Both the position numbers and the translations under genes were made by a program. Below are positions 9,351 through 22,277 of a stretch of 64,000 nucleotides of DNA, in pieces. The notes beneath the pieces were generated by a model. It was not told where the DNA came from and made no database searches. It worked only from the letters and a program-made list of their open reading frames with translations. How positions within the stretch are numbered: the stretch's first letter is position 1; each line of letters opens with the position of its first letter. Source of the stretch: Astragalus membranaceus (lineage: Eukaryota; Streptophyta; Magnoliopsida; Fabales; Fabaceae); NCBI GenBank assembly GCA_039519185.1, contig CM076851.1, positions 54,666,751 to 54,730,750 on the forward strand, in the 5' to 3' direction.

Positions 9351-10169
9351 TTTCGCAACCTTCAAAAATTGGGGTTTTAGGGTTTTGGAAAATTTGAGGT
9401 TTGGGTGAGATTTTTAGGTGAAGTATGTGTTTTTTGTGGTGGGTTTTGAATTTGGGGTAGCATTTTGGTTAAATTTTGTGAGGTTTGGTGAAGATTTGAG
9501 TGTGTTTGGGAGTTTTGAAGTTTGGGTATGGAGGTTTTTTTTCGTTGGAGAAGAAGAAGAAGGTCGCTGAAAGTGAGGGAGAGGGTTAAGGTCGCGTGGG
9601 ATTTCGGTTCTGCCAGGGCACGCATGGGTCGTGCGCCCCTTACGCACGGGTCGTGCGTGGCTCTCTGTATCGCCCTCTTTATTTTTCTTCCTGATGCACA
9701 CGGACCGGGCAGATTTGGCGCACGGGTCGTGCGTTGCTTGCTGTTAGCACTACTTGTTTTCTTTTTGATTTGCACGGGTTGTGCGCCCAGTTCTGGCAGT
9801 GTGCGTCAAAAAAAAATTCTATCATTCACGGGTCGTGCGTTCAATAAAACTCAAATCATATTTTTCTCAGCTGAATAAGCATGGACCAGGCCCTTGTTCC
9901 CTGAAATAATTTAAATCATCTGTGATGCGCTTCTCAATTCATTCCCTTTTTCTTGGTTGTCCTACAAAAAAAAACAAAAGGAATAGTATTATCCCGTGGG
10001 TTACCTCCCACGCGGCGCTCTTTTAACGTCACTAGCTTGACGTTGAAACATTTATCATTTTTCAATTTGGATCCTTCAAAACCAAAATTGTTCCTTGGTC
10101 AATTTTATCACCGGTCAAATAAGTTTTCAGTCTTTGGCCATTAACTTTAAATGACCCGGTCTTTTCACT
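9351..10169 (-). other. Spacer between pol and ORF-1 of element 2, with CG-rich palindromic motifs
   Basis: No protein similarity is seen. Between 9618 and 9842 the motif CACGGGTCGTGCG or close variants occurs about five to six times (for example 9643-9657, 9720-9734, 9827-9841). The same motif lies in this element's LTR. At 9998-10049 a block is shared with the same place in element 3 (see 24844-24892). Confidence 0.7.
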
Positions 10170-12535
10170 CTAAATTTCCACAGCTCCGAAAGGATAAACC
10201 TGACGGACTTGAAACGAATCGGACCATCTTGAACTCAATTTTCCAGGGAACAATTTTAACCTTGAGTTAAAGAGCAACACAAGGTCTCCTGCTTTAAATT
10301 CCCTGCGGATGATACGCTTATCATGCCACTTTTTTTTTCTTTCCTTATAAATTTTGGCATTCTCATAAGCGTCCATTCTCAGTTCCTCTAACTCATTTAA
10401 TTGAAGTTTCCTCTCATCTCCTGCCAGACTCATATCCAAGTTGAGGATTTTAATTGCCCAGTAAGCTTTGTGCTCTAGCTCGCCCGGAAGATGACAATGC
10501 TTCCCATAAATTAATTTGAAGGGAATCATTCCAATGGGAGTCTTGTACGCTGTCCGATAGGCCCAGAGAGTGTCGTCAAGCTTTATTGATCAATCTTTTC
10601 TAGAAGTAGAAACAGTTTTTTCTAAAATATTTTTTATTTCTCTATTAGAAACCTCAACTTGGCCACTAGTTTGGGGATGGTAAGGTGTTGGAATTTTGTG
10701 CTGCACCCCAAAGTTTTGTAAGCGTTTTTCAAATTGGTTGGAGATGAAATGGGATCCTCCAGCACAAATGACCACTCTAGGTACTCCAAGCCTTGGGAAA
10801 ATTGTTTTCTTAAAAAGTTTTATCACAACTCATGCATAATTTGTAGGGGAAGTGACGGCTTCAATCCATTTTGAGACATAGTCAACCGCAACTAGAATAT
10901 ATTGATTTCCGAAAGAAGATGGAAATGGACCCATGAAATCAATCACCCAGACGTCAAAAATTTCAACCTCTATAATATTGCTTAACGATCTTTCATTTTT
11001 TTTTGAAATATTCCTAGTGCGTTGACATTGATCGCATTTGGAAATAAATTGATGCACATCTTTAAAAAGTGATGGCCAAAAGAAACCAGATTGAAGAATT
11101 TTAAAAGCAATATTTTTAGAACTGGCATGGCCACCATAAGAAGAAGAATGACAATGGATAAAAATGTTGTTTACTTCATCTTTTGGGATGCAACTTCTGA
11201 ATATTCCATCTGGTCCTCTTTTGAAAAGGAGAGGTTCATCCCAGTAGTAATGTTTGACATTAGAGAAAACAATTTCTCTGTTGGTAGTTCAATTCTGGAG
11301 GCAGCACACCAGCTGCAACGTAGTTCACATAATCGGCATACCACGGTGCTTCAGTTTGGACCAAAGAGAATAGCTGATCATCTGGAAAGCAATCATCAAG
11401 AGGCGGCTCATTCTCATTGTTTTCTTGCAGCCGTGACAAGTGATCAGCCACAACATTTTCTGTTCCTTTTTTGTCTCTTATTTCTAAGTCAAATTCTTGG
11501 AGGAGCAAAATCCATCGGATCAGCCTCGGCTTAACATCTTTTTTGTTTAACAAATATTTTATTGCCGAGTGATCCGTGTAGATGATGATTTTTGATCCCA
11601 CCAAGTATGACCTGAATTTATCAACGGCAAAGACTACCGCTAATAGCTCTTTTTCTGTCGTGGCATAGTTCACTTGGGCCTCATCCAGGGTTCTACTTGC
11701 ATAGTAGATGGCATGCATTTTCTTATCCTTCCTTTGACCCAGAATTGCTCCAACTGCATAGTCACTAGCATCACACATGATCTCGAATGGAAGATTCCAA
11801 TTCGGTGGTTACATGATTGGGGCAGTGGTCAAAGCTTCCTTCAACCTACAAAACGCTTCATGGCACAAGTCATCCAAAACAAAAGTTGCATACTTAAGGA
11901 GCAAGCTTATTAGTGGCTTAGTGATCTTTGAAGAGTCTTTAATAAACTTGTGATAGAAACCCGCATGGCCTAAGAAACTTCTTACTTCCTTCACCGAGGT
12001 AGGAGGTGGCATTCTTTCAATTTTTGCTTTGTCAACCTCGGTACCTCGTTCAGATACCAAATGTCCTAGCACAATACCCTCTCTCACCATAAAATGGCAT
12101 TTTTCTCAGTTTAAAACAAGATTGACCTTTTCACACCTTTCAATGACTTTTTCTAAGTTAGCCAAACATTCATTAAAACTTGATCCATGCACCGAGAAAT
12201 CGTCCACAAAAATTTCCATGATATTTTCAACAAAATCATCAAAAATGGACATCATACTTCATTGAAAAGTAGCAGGAGCAATACAAAGACCAAAAGGCAT
12301 CCTTTTATAGGCATAAGTGCCATAAGGACAGGTAAAAATCGTTCTCTTGGTCACTAGGATGAATAGGTATTTGAAAAAATCTAGAATACCCATCCAAATA
12401 GCTGAAGTGTGAATGCTTTGCTAGCCTTTCTAGCATTTGATCAATGAAAGAGAGTGGAAAGCGATCTTTACGGGTCGCTTTATTTAGCTTCCTGTAATCG
12501 ATGCACATTCTCCATCCTGTGACAGTTCTGGTAGC
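10170..12535 (-). pseudogene. Athila pol, RT C-half, RNase H and integrase (decayed)
   Basis: On the - strand: RT from MCIDYRKLNKATRKDRFPL (12508) through an FVDD-type active site near 12215, GHAGFYHKFIKD, then RNase H (MCDASDYAVGAILGQ, TDHSAIKYLL, VVADHLSRL, 11778-11260), then integrase with CDQCQRTRN (11057), IDFMGPFPSSF, CAGGSHFISNQF (10826; the core DGGSHF has become AGGSHF, losing the second catalytic Asp), GQVEVSNREIKN, and PFKLIYGK with RLKLFPGKL to 10170. At least six stops or frameshifts split it. Confidence 0.85.
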
Positions 12536-12540
12536 AATGG

Positions 12541-14773
12541 TGTAACACCCCGATAATTTCTAAGTTGTATAATTTACCGAAATGCACTACTGGCATATAT
12601 CAGAGTAACTTCCTTTTTAAATACTGAACACATACTAATACTCGATGCTAAAAACCCATCAAGTGCGCTTACATAACTTAACATAAAATACATAAAGCGT
12701 TCTTACACCACTCAACTAGTGTTCAGTACCAAAATAGAAAGTATGCGGAAGCGATTTACAACTTATAATACAAGTCGTACCATCGTACATCTAAGATACT
12801 GAATGAAAATACAGAGATACATAACATAACAAAATAAACAGCGTCAGCAACTCCTCAAGCGTCTCCATAGCCATGCCTCATCGTCTTCAACTTAACCTGC
12901 GACTCTGAAAAACAACAACATGGATTGGGTGAGACAACTTGTCTCAGTGAGTTCTATCAAGACCCCTTACTAACCCTCTCGGTTCAATTATGATTGACTC
13001 ATTATTCCTGATCCATAACTCATAGTCCTAATAGTTGACTATGTGGCTGAAACTGACGTTGTCCTCATAACCCTTAAGCCGGCTACAAGAGGCAACACAT
13101 GAACAATGATTTTTAGCATGTCACCGGTCATTTGGCAAAATAAACTCCCGGTGAACCCATTCCACTATGTCTAGTGGATCCCTCATGGGGCCTAGGTTCA
13201 TAGGGCTCATGACTTCCCCTCCCCTAGCACACTAAACTGAAATAGGGTCGTCACCCTAACTGAACTGATGTATATATTTTAATATACCTGAACATGAACA
13301 TAACATGATATCTTACTTAACATGATCTTATACTTAACATTAGGTTCTCTAGTCCGTCTTATCTTAACTTAACGTGATCTCACCCGGGGTTACTAAATTC
13401 GTTATCCTAACTTATAGACAATTACAATTTAATCCAATCATGATTATTTCCAAAACAGAGAATTATACAACTTTAATTACATATTCAGTTAGGCCTTTTC
13501 ATAAGCTTTTCAACACACCTGAGAACACTCAAATCGGACTACCAGATCAAAAGTTATAGCGAAAACAAAATCGGTAAGGTTTGCTGAAAATTACACTGCG
13601 TCCCGACACGGACAGGGTCCGTCGCGACGCGAAAAGTTACAGAACCAAAACCTTCGCAAAATTAAACATGGTCGCGTCGCGACAGGCACGGGTCGCGATG
13701 CGATGGGTACCTGATAATGAGAAAACAGTCTTTTCGAAAAGCGATTTTGTCCCGTTTCGCTTTCAATCCGGTACCGAGACATTCTATGACCTCCGAGACT
13801 TAAAAACAGATACAATAACCAGTAATTCCAGTCCAAAACAATCAATCCAAATCAATCAGACACAAACATTCATCATCAACAATCCATCAATCGAATAATT
13901 ATCAACCGAAACGTTATTTTCGTAAAACGGTTTTCAACACGAATTTTCGTAACACGGAGGGCACAATCAGAATACATGACCATAGCTTAAAAACAGTTTT
14001 CCCTAGTGAGTATAGAACTCACCTCTTTGGCGACGACAAACAATCCACACTGAGACTTTGCAAACACGGATGAACAACGGCTCACGAACTCTTCCCGAAA
14101 CCACTTCCAACGACTCACAACTGAAAACCCAGCTCCCTATATGCTTGAACTCTGAACCCAGAAACTGAAACGCTCCCAATGTTGATCTAATCCGTGATGT
14201 GGCTTCTGATCTTGATTATAAAGCTCTCCAACAAGACATGCAAAAGACAGATTTTCTGGTTTGGCTATGATGAGCTTGGTGGTCACCAATGGTGATTTGA
14301 GGTAGAGGAGGGAGATGACTTCGAATTTAGTATCAATGGAAAGGGGAAGGTGAGCTGATCACTTTGGTGTAGATAGATTACACATGCATAGAACTTTGAG
14401 GAAACTCTCCTCTCATCTTCTTCCCTCTCCCTCTCGCGCCCCAGCCTCACTTTATCTCTGTTTTGGCTTTTCAGAAAAACTGATGGAATGAAGTGTGTTT
14501 CTGGGTATGCCTCAGCTAATGCTCTATATATATGCATGGTGGAAAAGACAAGTTTGCCCCTCACTTACAAATTCTATTCCCCTTGACTCCTCCCAGCTCT
14601 AATTAACCTAACCATGATCAATCACTTATGAATCACATACAATTTTCATAATAAATCAATCAAGCAATTTATTTTCATATAATTTTATTTCCAACAAATA
14701 TAATTAATCACCAAAAATAATTTCATGCCAATATAATTAAAATATCAAAAAGAAAAAAATAGGGGATGTTACA
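12541..14773 (-). mobile_element. Solo LTR of a Tekay/Del-type chromovirus (copy A)
   Basis: A 2233-bp sequence starts TGTAACACCCCG and ends GGGATGTTACA. It is flanked by the 5-bp target duplication AATGG (12536-12540 and 14774-14778) and splits the RT of element 2. It has no coding sequence, and its length and ends match the LTR of element 5 (44958-47194), so it is a single LTR left after LTR-LTR recombination. Orientation is taken from element 5. A CG-rich block with GTCGCGTCGCGAC and GGTCGCGATGCGA lies at about 13600-13705. Confidence 0.85.
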
Positions 14774-14778
14774 AATGG

Positions 14779-17015
14779 TTTCATTTTTTCATTTTTTATG
14801 ACTGTAAGGCTTCCTTTTTTAGGTACCACTTGAACGGGACTAACCCATTTACTGTCTGAAATCAGATATATCACCCCAGCAACAAGGAGTTTAAGTACTT
14901 CCTTCCTAACAACTTCCTTCATGTTAGGATTTAGTTCCACCTTTGGAACTTCTTTTGAAAAATGATCAGATTTTTCTTCAACTAATTCTTCAATGCCCGA
15001 GTCTTGTACAGGAGGATTTTCATCCAATATTTTGGCATAGACTTGGGCTTCTTTAGTCAGTTCTTTATATGTGTTTGCTATCAGGCATGTTTCTAAACCA
15101 TCGTGTGAAGATGATGCTAAAGAGCAGTTTTCCACGCAATGGTCAACAATATCAATTCTACAACAAGAATCCTTAATGGAAGGACTCTTCATAAGGTTAG
15201 CAAACTCAAATTCAATTTTTCTTCACCCACATTAAATGCCAACTTACCATGTTTGACATCTATTGTGGCTCCTGCAGTGGCAAGGAAAGGTCTCCCCAAC
15301 AAAACTGGAACTTGGGAGTCTTCCTCTATCAGCTCCATTACAACAAAATCGGCTGGTATAAAAATTTGCCCTACCTTGATAGGCACATCCTCTAAAATTC
15401 CGATTGGGTATTTGATGGAGCGGTCAGTCAACTATATGGTCATTTTTGTGGGTTTCAACTCTCCTAGGTCTAGTCTTTTGAAAAGGGATAATGGCATTAA
15501 AGTCACGTTGGCTCCTAGATCACACATAGCTTTGTTTATTGTCTCACTCCCTATCACACATGGTATGGAAAAACTCCCAGGGTCTTTCAGCTTAGGTGGC
15601 AGTTTATTTTGAATTATGGCACTACATTCTTCAGTTAGCGCTACTGTCTCGTTGTCATCTATCTTCCTCTTTTTAGACAGAATTTCTTTTATATTTTTTG
15701 CATAAAATGGCATTTGAGATAGTGCGTCTGTGAAGGGAATATTTATGTAGAGATTACTTAAAAGATTAACAAATTTTTTAAATTGTTCATCAAGCTTTGT
15801 TTTTGCAAACCTTTGTGGGAAGGGAATGGTGGGTTTGTTTGGTGGTGGTGGAACATATTGTGGTTCTTTTTCTTTCTTTTCCTCTACTTTCTCATCTTGT
15901 GGACTTTCTTTCTCACTCTCATTTTTCTCATCATCCTTTGGTTCCTCTAGTTGTTTTCCACTTCTTAAAGTGACAACATTAATTTGGGCTTTAGGGTTTG
16001 GCTCTGGCTGTCCAGGAAATATACCAGAGGTTTTCGAGGATGAAGCGACTTGTTGAGCCACTTGAGAAATTTGGGTTTCCAGCATTTTGTTGTGAGTGGT
16101 GATAGAATCCACTTTTGATGTTAACTTTATAAGAGGTAACAGCATTAACATTAAATTTTTCAAATTTTTGGAATAGAGCGTCTACCTTGGAGGCAAGATG
16201 ATTAATGGTGGAGACTTCATATTTACCTGGCTCTTTCTTAGGTGGAAAAGAAGAAGTTATAGCTCACTCATTTGTCCATTGATAATGGTTTTGAGCCATG
16301 TCCTCAATTAGGGTATAAGCCTCTTCTATGTTTTTATTCATTAGGGCTCCACCTACAGTGGCATCCACAGTCATCCTTGTGGCATAAAGTAATCCGTTGT
16401 AAAAAGTATGGATATTAGCCATTTCTCTAGTCCATGATGGGGGCATAGCCTTAGCATTTCCTTGAAACGCTCATACGCATCATAAAGAGATTCCCCGTCA
16501 TTTTGAGTGAATCTTGTGATTTGATTCCTCATTTGTGCGGTTTAACTCGGGGGAAAGAATCTAGTAAGGAATGCTTGCCTTAATTGTGGCCATGTGGTTA
16601 GAGATTCATTTGGTAATGAATGAAACCAAGCTCGAGCTCTATCCCTTAGTGAAAAAGGGAAAAGCTTAAGCCTTATGGCCTCCGCGGTTACTCCATTCAA
16701 TTTTAAAGTTCCACAGTATTCAAGAAAAATTGAAAGATGAAGATTAGGGTCATCAGTAGCAGAACCGGGAAATTGATTCTGCTGGAACATGGAAAGAAGG
16801 GATGGTTTTATTTCAAAATTATTTGCGTCAACATTTGGGTGCACGATAGCTGCATGTGGCTCTGCCGTAGAAGGCGTAGCATACTCTTTAAGAGCACGGT
16901 TTACATTAGCAGCCATTTCTTGGTTATTATGCACTTCTCTTCTTCTTCTATGTAAAAAAATTTCGATCTCAGGAATTGGTTCAACAATTTTTCCAAGACT
17001 TCGGATTCTTCGCAT
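14779..17015 (-). pseudogene. Athila gag, protease and RT start of element 2 (decayed)
   Basis: On the - strand: gag from 17015 (FEIKPSLLSMFQQNQFPG, DDPNLHLSIFLEYC, LRDRARAWFHSLP, QAFLTRFFPP), continuing in 16446-16264 (HTFYNGLLYATRMTVDATVGG) and 16163-15432 (VTLRSGKQL, acidic Lys/Glu-rich tail). Protease follows with CDLGANVTLMPLSLF, where the Athila active site is normally DLGAS, then VLLGRPFLATAG (15431-15189). RT begins with PNMKEVVRKEVLKLL and SPVQVVPKKG, and is cut by solo LTR A at 14778. Several frame breaks separate these pieces. Confidence 0.85.
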
Positions 17016-17112
17016 TCAAAGAAGAAATAGAAATCTGACACAAAAGTAAAAGATTTTTTTTACAAAAGATTTTAGTCCAACCGAAACCGAAAATTCAATC
17101 AATATCACAAAG

Positions 17113-17130
17113 TCCCCGGCAACGGCGCCA
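17113..17130 (-). promoter_or_regulatory. Primer-binding site of element 2 (tRNA-Asp)
   Basis: The - strand reads TGGCGCCGTTGCCGGGGA, complementary to the 3' end of plant tRNA-Asp, the usual primer of Athila elements. It lies six bases from the LTR end at 17137. Confidence 0.9.
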
Positions 17131-17136
17131 AAAACT

Positions 17137-17924
17137 TGATAGGCCGCAAGTGCACGATTCTATCGCGTAGTAAAATATCGATCCCACAGAGACTTATGTG
17201 ACTACCAATATCGTTTTCGATTGTGATTAGCTAAAATGAATGATTAAAATAGAAGGAATTTTTGTTGGTTTTTGAAAATCAGAATTAAAACCGTCTTAGG
17301 ATTGTAATTTTATCGCAATGATAGTACGTTCACAATTCCTCGTCCATTCTCTATTTTATGTTAAGGTTCTTTTTCTTAGGAAAAGGTATTCAATGGTAAC
17401 TCAAGTTTCCTTTCAGAATACAAGAGTGTGTCTCGAAACAACAATCAAAACCTATTCTCATGGTTGGTTGTTGCCAAGACCCCTTAAGTACAAACCTTAT
17501 TTTCCCAAGACTCTCCAAACTATTCTCATGTTTTGATCATCTTGTTTAACCTCATTGTTCGAATATCAAACTTCACCTCTCAGTTCTTCGTTTGATATTT
17601 GAATTATAGCTTTAAAATCGATGCGGTTAAATTAGAAATAAAACTTTAATAAAATGGAGTCTAGACTTGGAATTGTTTAGGGATCTATCATTGGATTATT
17701 CCCATAATCCCAAGACTAGAAGGGTCTACTCACTCATGATCATTGTAGACAAAGACTTGAAACAAGTAGAAGAAGAAGACATAAAAATAAATGGTGAGAA
17801 ACAAAGGAAAGCGATAAATGTGCAAGGAATTAAAGAGCAAGAATCGTTAATAGCATGAAGAGTAAATTTCAAGGGATTAAAGAGGCGCACGGTCCGTGCA
17901 TATACACACGGGTCGTGCGTGGTG
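17137..17924 (-). repeat. 5' LTR of element 2, inner part
   Basis: The LTR end next to the primer site reads TGATAGGCCG on the + strand. The LTR is split at 17924 by element 3 and resumes at 42806. Both parts together are about 1077 bp. CG-rich palindromes lie at 17885-17900 (GCGCACGGTCCGTGC) and 17905-17922 (CACACGGGTCGTGCGTGG). Confidence 0.8.
17920..17924. repeat. Target duplication TGGTG, left copy (element 3)
   Basis: TGGTG at 17920-17924 matches 42801-42805, just outside the LTR ends of element 3. Confidence 0.9.
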
Positions 17925-19222
17925 TGATGAACCCGCATCACATGATGTGTTTCATTGGTTTAAAGAGAGTTTTTAAGTGGAAATGGTGATGAATGAATTA
18001 AAAGTGTGATGAAAAGTATCAAATTGTGCTATTTGAAATTGCTTTGCTATGCAGTGTTTATGCTGGGTTTTGTCGTGTTTTTGTGCCCAGGGACTAGGTG
18101 GAAATAAAGAACGAAGCAGTGCAGGCAAATGGACTCAAGGGCGCAAGATCTAGGAGCTTTCAGCCAAATGGCGCGCAACTGTCGCGCAGGTGGCGCTGCA
18201 GCGCGCAAACTGACAGAAGCCTCAGCCAAATGGCGTGCCACTGGCGCGTGGCGCGCAAGTGGCGCGCAGATTCACAGCGAGCAAGCTCCTCCTCGCGCGT
18301 AAGTGACGCGCCGCGCGCAACTGGCGCGCGAAACTCCAGAATGCGCGTTAAATCATGTCCAGAACGCGTTTTTGAGGGACTTTTGCACTATTTTGGAACC
18401 CTAGCACGCGTGAGAGCGGATCCCTTGGATTTGGAGCTGAGATTCGAGACTTGGGAACAAGGATTGAAGATTCACATGCGTTCTTCATCATCTCCTATGT
18501 GTAAAAATCTCTTTTCTTTCTCTTTGATCATGTGTAGCTAAACCCTAATGTTAGGGATGGATGAATTTTGATGTACAACTATTGTTGCTGGTTTATGTTA
18601 ATGTTCTTAATGTTTTCTATCTTCATTTGTGAATTGAATTTCAGTGCTTAACATTTCTATGATTGGAAAATTATAGAACAAATCTTTATTCAATGATCAA
18701 ATGGGAATTTTATTATTGGAATGTTTGAATTTCAATTCCTTCAATTCATAGCTTAGGAATATTCTTCGAATTGATGTATGTTGCGAATCCTCGTTGTTAA
18801 TGCTTGTTGTTAGTAGATGCGCCTAAGGAATTAGGGCTTTTATGAGTCAACAAAGAACTAGTCACCTAAGGGATTAGGGCTTGGTTAGACTTGTGGATTC
18901 GATAGCAAATGAGAGAGAGATTATCTTTTAAAAATAAATCAGTGACAATAGTGTGAAATCAAAAGGCATTCATCCCTAGCGTCTTCTCATCCATATTTTC
19001 TCCTCAGCATTTCCGTTTTCTCTTGTCGAAAACACCAAAAATATTTAACTGTTTTGAATTAGCGTTAGTAACGCAATCATACCCTTTTCAAGTTATTTCC
19101 ATTTGGTTCTTTTAGCTGTTGTTAACGTGTTAGTAGATTAAATTCGTTCCTCGAGGACGATACCCGGTCTTACCGGTTTTTATTACTTGAACGATTCGGT
19201 ACACTTGCCGAAATCATCAACA
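17925..19222 (+). repeat. 5' LTR of element 3
   Basis: 1298 bp, TGATGAACCC to ATCATCAACA. It has a GC-rich block (about 18160-18345) dense in GCGCGC, such as GGCGCGCAACTGGCGCGC in the other LTR. It matches 28135-29116 plus 42482-42800. Confidence 0.92.
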
Positions 19223-19228
19223 AGTTTT

Positions 19229-19246
19229 TGGCGCCGTTGCCGGGGA
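19229..19246 (+). promoter_or_regulatory. Primer-binding site of element 3 (tRNA-Asp)
   Basis: TGGCGCCGTTGCCGGGGA, six bases after the LTR, complementary to the 3' end of plant tRNA-Asp. Confidence 0.93.
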
Positions 19247-19393
19247 TTGAAATTACATTTACTAGTAATTCGAAGGCAACTGCTAATTCGAACCCGTACA
19301 TATTTCCATTTACTTTAGTTTTATTTCTGTTTATTGTATATATATTACACAGTTTGCTTTGACACTTGTCTGAGTTTCCTGTTTTCTCAGTGC

Positions 19394-20934
19394 ATGCGCG
19401 GAGCTGTTGATCCTAAAGATTTACTTTTCGATCAGGAGATTGAGAAAGCCGCTAGAACTAATCGAAAGGAAGCAAAGTTAAGGAAGCAAAGAGAGCAAAG
19501 AGCAACAACCGGAGAGTCTTCTGTGCAACAAACTGTGACTGAAATCATGGGAGAAAATCCACCACCAAGGCGCACTCTAGGCGACTTTGGGAGAAGAAAC
19601 CAAGGCGTCCAAGCTTACACCTTCCGACCTGTGGGAGCTGTAGCATTTGAGATCAAGTCTTCGATCCTCACTGCCTTGAAAGCAGAACAATTCTCTGGGT
19701 CTGATGCTGAAGATCCAAATCAACACGTATTTCAGTTTTATGAAATTTGTGGGTCCACAAATCCCGTGGGAGTGACTGACGACTAGAAAAAGTTGCCTCT
19801 CTTTCCATATACTTTGACTGGTAGGGCTAAAGATTGGCTAAACACTATCCCAGCAGGAACTATTAACAATTGGGGTGATCTAGAGAGCAAGTACTTAGAA
19901 AGATTCTTTCCAATTTCTAAGTTCATCAAGAAACAGGCTGAAATATCAAACTTTGAGCAAGGAGATGCTGAGTCTCTTTATGATGCTTGGGAAAGGTTCA
20001 AACTGTTATTAAAAAAAATGTCCTGGGCATGGTATTGATGACTTTGTTCAGTTGCAAACTTTCTGTCATGGTTTGCGACCTCAAACAAGAATGATGTTAG
20101 ATGCCTCAGCTGGAGGGTCTTTGGGTACTAAAACTGAAGAGGAAGCAAGACAGTTAGTGGAACATATGGCTTCTAATGAGTACAGAGTTCAAAATGATAG
20201 AGGGGCCACAGTGAAGAAAGGGATGTTAGAGTTGGACTCTAATAGTGCTGTGTTGGCTCAACAAAAGGTAATGTCTCTCCAAATTGATGCTCTTACTAAG
20301 CAGCTAGCTGCTGCTTTGCCAGGTGGATCTCAAACCCCAGCGACTGTTCAAGCAGTGCACAAAGGTGCATGTAACTATTGTGGTAGAGAAGCTCATGAAG
20401 GTGATTGTGCAACTCATGGAGATTCCAATGAACAGGTTAATTACATGGGGAACTTTCAGAAACAAGGAGGGAATCCATATTCTAACACCTATAATCCTGG
20501 GTGGAAGAATCATCCCAATTTCTCATGGAAAATAATGATACAGCTGAGTCAAGCCAACAACATCAGTCTCAACCATCCCCTCAACAACAAAGACAATCTT
20601 CTCCATCGGAGAATGCTTTAACTCAATTCATGCAAATGACCAAAACCACTTTTCAATCACAAGAGCAGAATATGAAGAATATGGAGAAAAATCATGAAGC
20701 ATCCATAAAGAACTTAGAGACTCAAATTGGGCAATTATCAAAGCAGCTTGCTGAATCATCTAGTAGTGGATTCTCCGCTACTACTATTGACAACCCAAAG
20801 AACGAAACTGCTAAGGCTATTTCACTAAGAAGTGGTCGAGAGTTGAAGACTCCTGTAGTGAGTTGTGAGAAGAAGGTATTAGTAGAGAATGAAAAAAGTG
20901 AGTTGAGTGAAAAAAATGAAAATGAAAAAAATTG
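19394..20934 (+). pseudogene. Athila gag of element 3
   Basis: Starts MRGAVDPKDLLFDQE at 19394. The capsid region has FEIKSSILTALKAEQFSG, DPNQHVFQFYEIC, LTGRAKDWLNTIP, LERFFPISKFIKKQAEI and FCHGLRPQTRMMLDASAGG. A CNYCGREAHEGDC zinc-knuckle-like site lies near 20370. The tail has IGQLSKQLAE and ISLRSGREL. Breaks: TAG at 19784, an extra A in the A-run near 20012, a lost A near 20529, and TGA at about 20932. All are point changes or homopolymer slips; a retrotransposed parent copy would need none of them, so they arose after insertion or came from a poor template. Confidence 0.85.
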
Positions 20935-20989
20935 AGAAGTTGAAAATGAGTTGAGTGAAAAAATGAGGGAGGTGAGAAGTCTAACCTTG

Positions 20990-22277
20990 ATGAAAAAAAA
21001 TTGTTTTTTGATGTGCAGGTGGAAGAGAAACCAAAGGCACCTCCTTCACACATAAAGTTGCCTTATCCTCATGCTAATAAGAAGAACCAAAAAGATGAGC
21101 AGTTTGCAAAGTTCATGGATATCTTCAAGCGGCTTCAAATCAATATACCCTTTGCAGAAGCTCTAGAACAAGTGCCCACTTATGCCAAGTTCATGAAGGA
21201 GCTATTGACAAAGAAGAGGAAATTCAAAGAAGATGAAACAGTGGCTTTGACTGAAGAGTGCAGTGCTATTATCCAAAGGAAGCTTCCTCAGAAAATGAAA
21301 GATCCTGGAAATTTCACCATCCCTTGTGCCATTGGCGACTTAGCTATTGGCAAAGCTCTTTGTGATTTGGGGGCTAGCATTAATCTTATGCCCTTATCTA
21401 TGCTGAAGAGACTTGGTGGAGGTGAGGTTAAACCGACCAGAATGTCGTTGCATCTTGCTGATTGATCCATCAAATATCCCTATGGAGTCTTAGAAGATGT
21501 TCTGGTAAGAGTTGACAAGTTTCTATTTCTGGTGGACTTTGTAATTCTTGACATGGAGGAAGATACCGAGGTTCCCATTATCCTTGGTAGACCATTCTTA
21601 GCCACTGGGAGAGCCTTGATTGATGTACAGCAAGGTAAGCTAATCTTGAGGTTCCAAGATGAGAAGGTTACTTTTAATGTTTTTGTAGCTATGCGCCATC
21701 CGGATGACAAAGGACAGTGTTTTAAGGTGGATGTGATGGAAAACTCTGTGCAAGAAATTTTTAAACATGAAGTACCATCTCCTCCCTTAGAGAAGGTGAT
21801 TGTGAACTCTATTGAAGAGCCAGATGAGAACTTGGGAAGTGACATAAAAGACTGTATTCTGCAATTTGAAGCTTCTCAGGTAGAAAGAGTTTTCAAGAAA
21901 AAAGAAGAGCTAGATAGGGGGAGAGTCCCGAGAAAAAGATTCCTGAATTGAAACAACTCCCCCCTCATTTGAAATATGTTTTCCTTGCGGATGATGATCT
22001 TCATCCAGCTATCATTAGTAGCTCCTTGACCATACTGGAAGAGGAGAAGTTGATGAGGGTGCTAAGAAGTAACAAAAGTGCTTTAGGCTGGACTATCTCC
22101 GACCTTAAGGGGATAAGTCCAGCATTTTGCATGCACAAGATCAAACTTGAGGAAGAGTTCAAACCTGTGATTCAACCACAACGAAGATTAAATCCTACCA
22201 TGAAAGAGGTGGTGCGGAAGGAAGTCTTAAAGTTGTTAGATGCCGGGATGATTTATCCTATCTCAGATAGCTCGTGA
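20990..22277 (+). pseudogene. Athila protease and RT start of element 3
   Basis: Conserved linker LQINIPFAEALEQVPTYAKF, ETVALTEECSAIIQ, then the protease active site CDLGASINLMPLSM (about 21358), and after a TGA at 21463-21465, VDFVILDMEEDTEVPIILGRPFL. The RT lead PTMKEVVRKEVLKLLDAGM precedes a TGA at 22275-22277, where the family has Trp (SWVSP). The stops at 21463 and 22275 are each one transition from a sense codon. Confidence 0.85.

Noticed and set aside
12541..14773. Possible complete small (TRIM-type) retrotransposon
   Set aside because: No internal LTR pair, primer site or polypurine tract. Length and ends equal one LTR of element 5.
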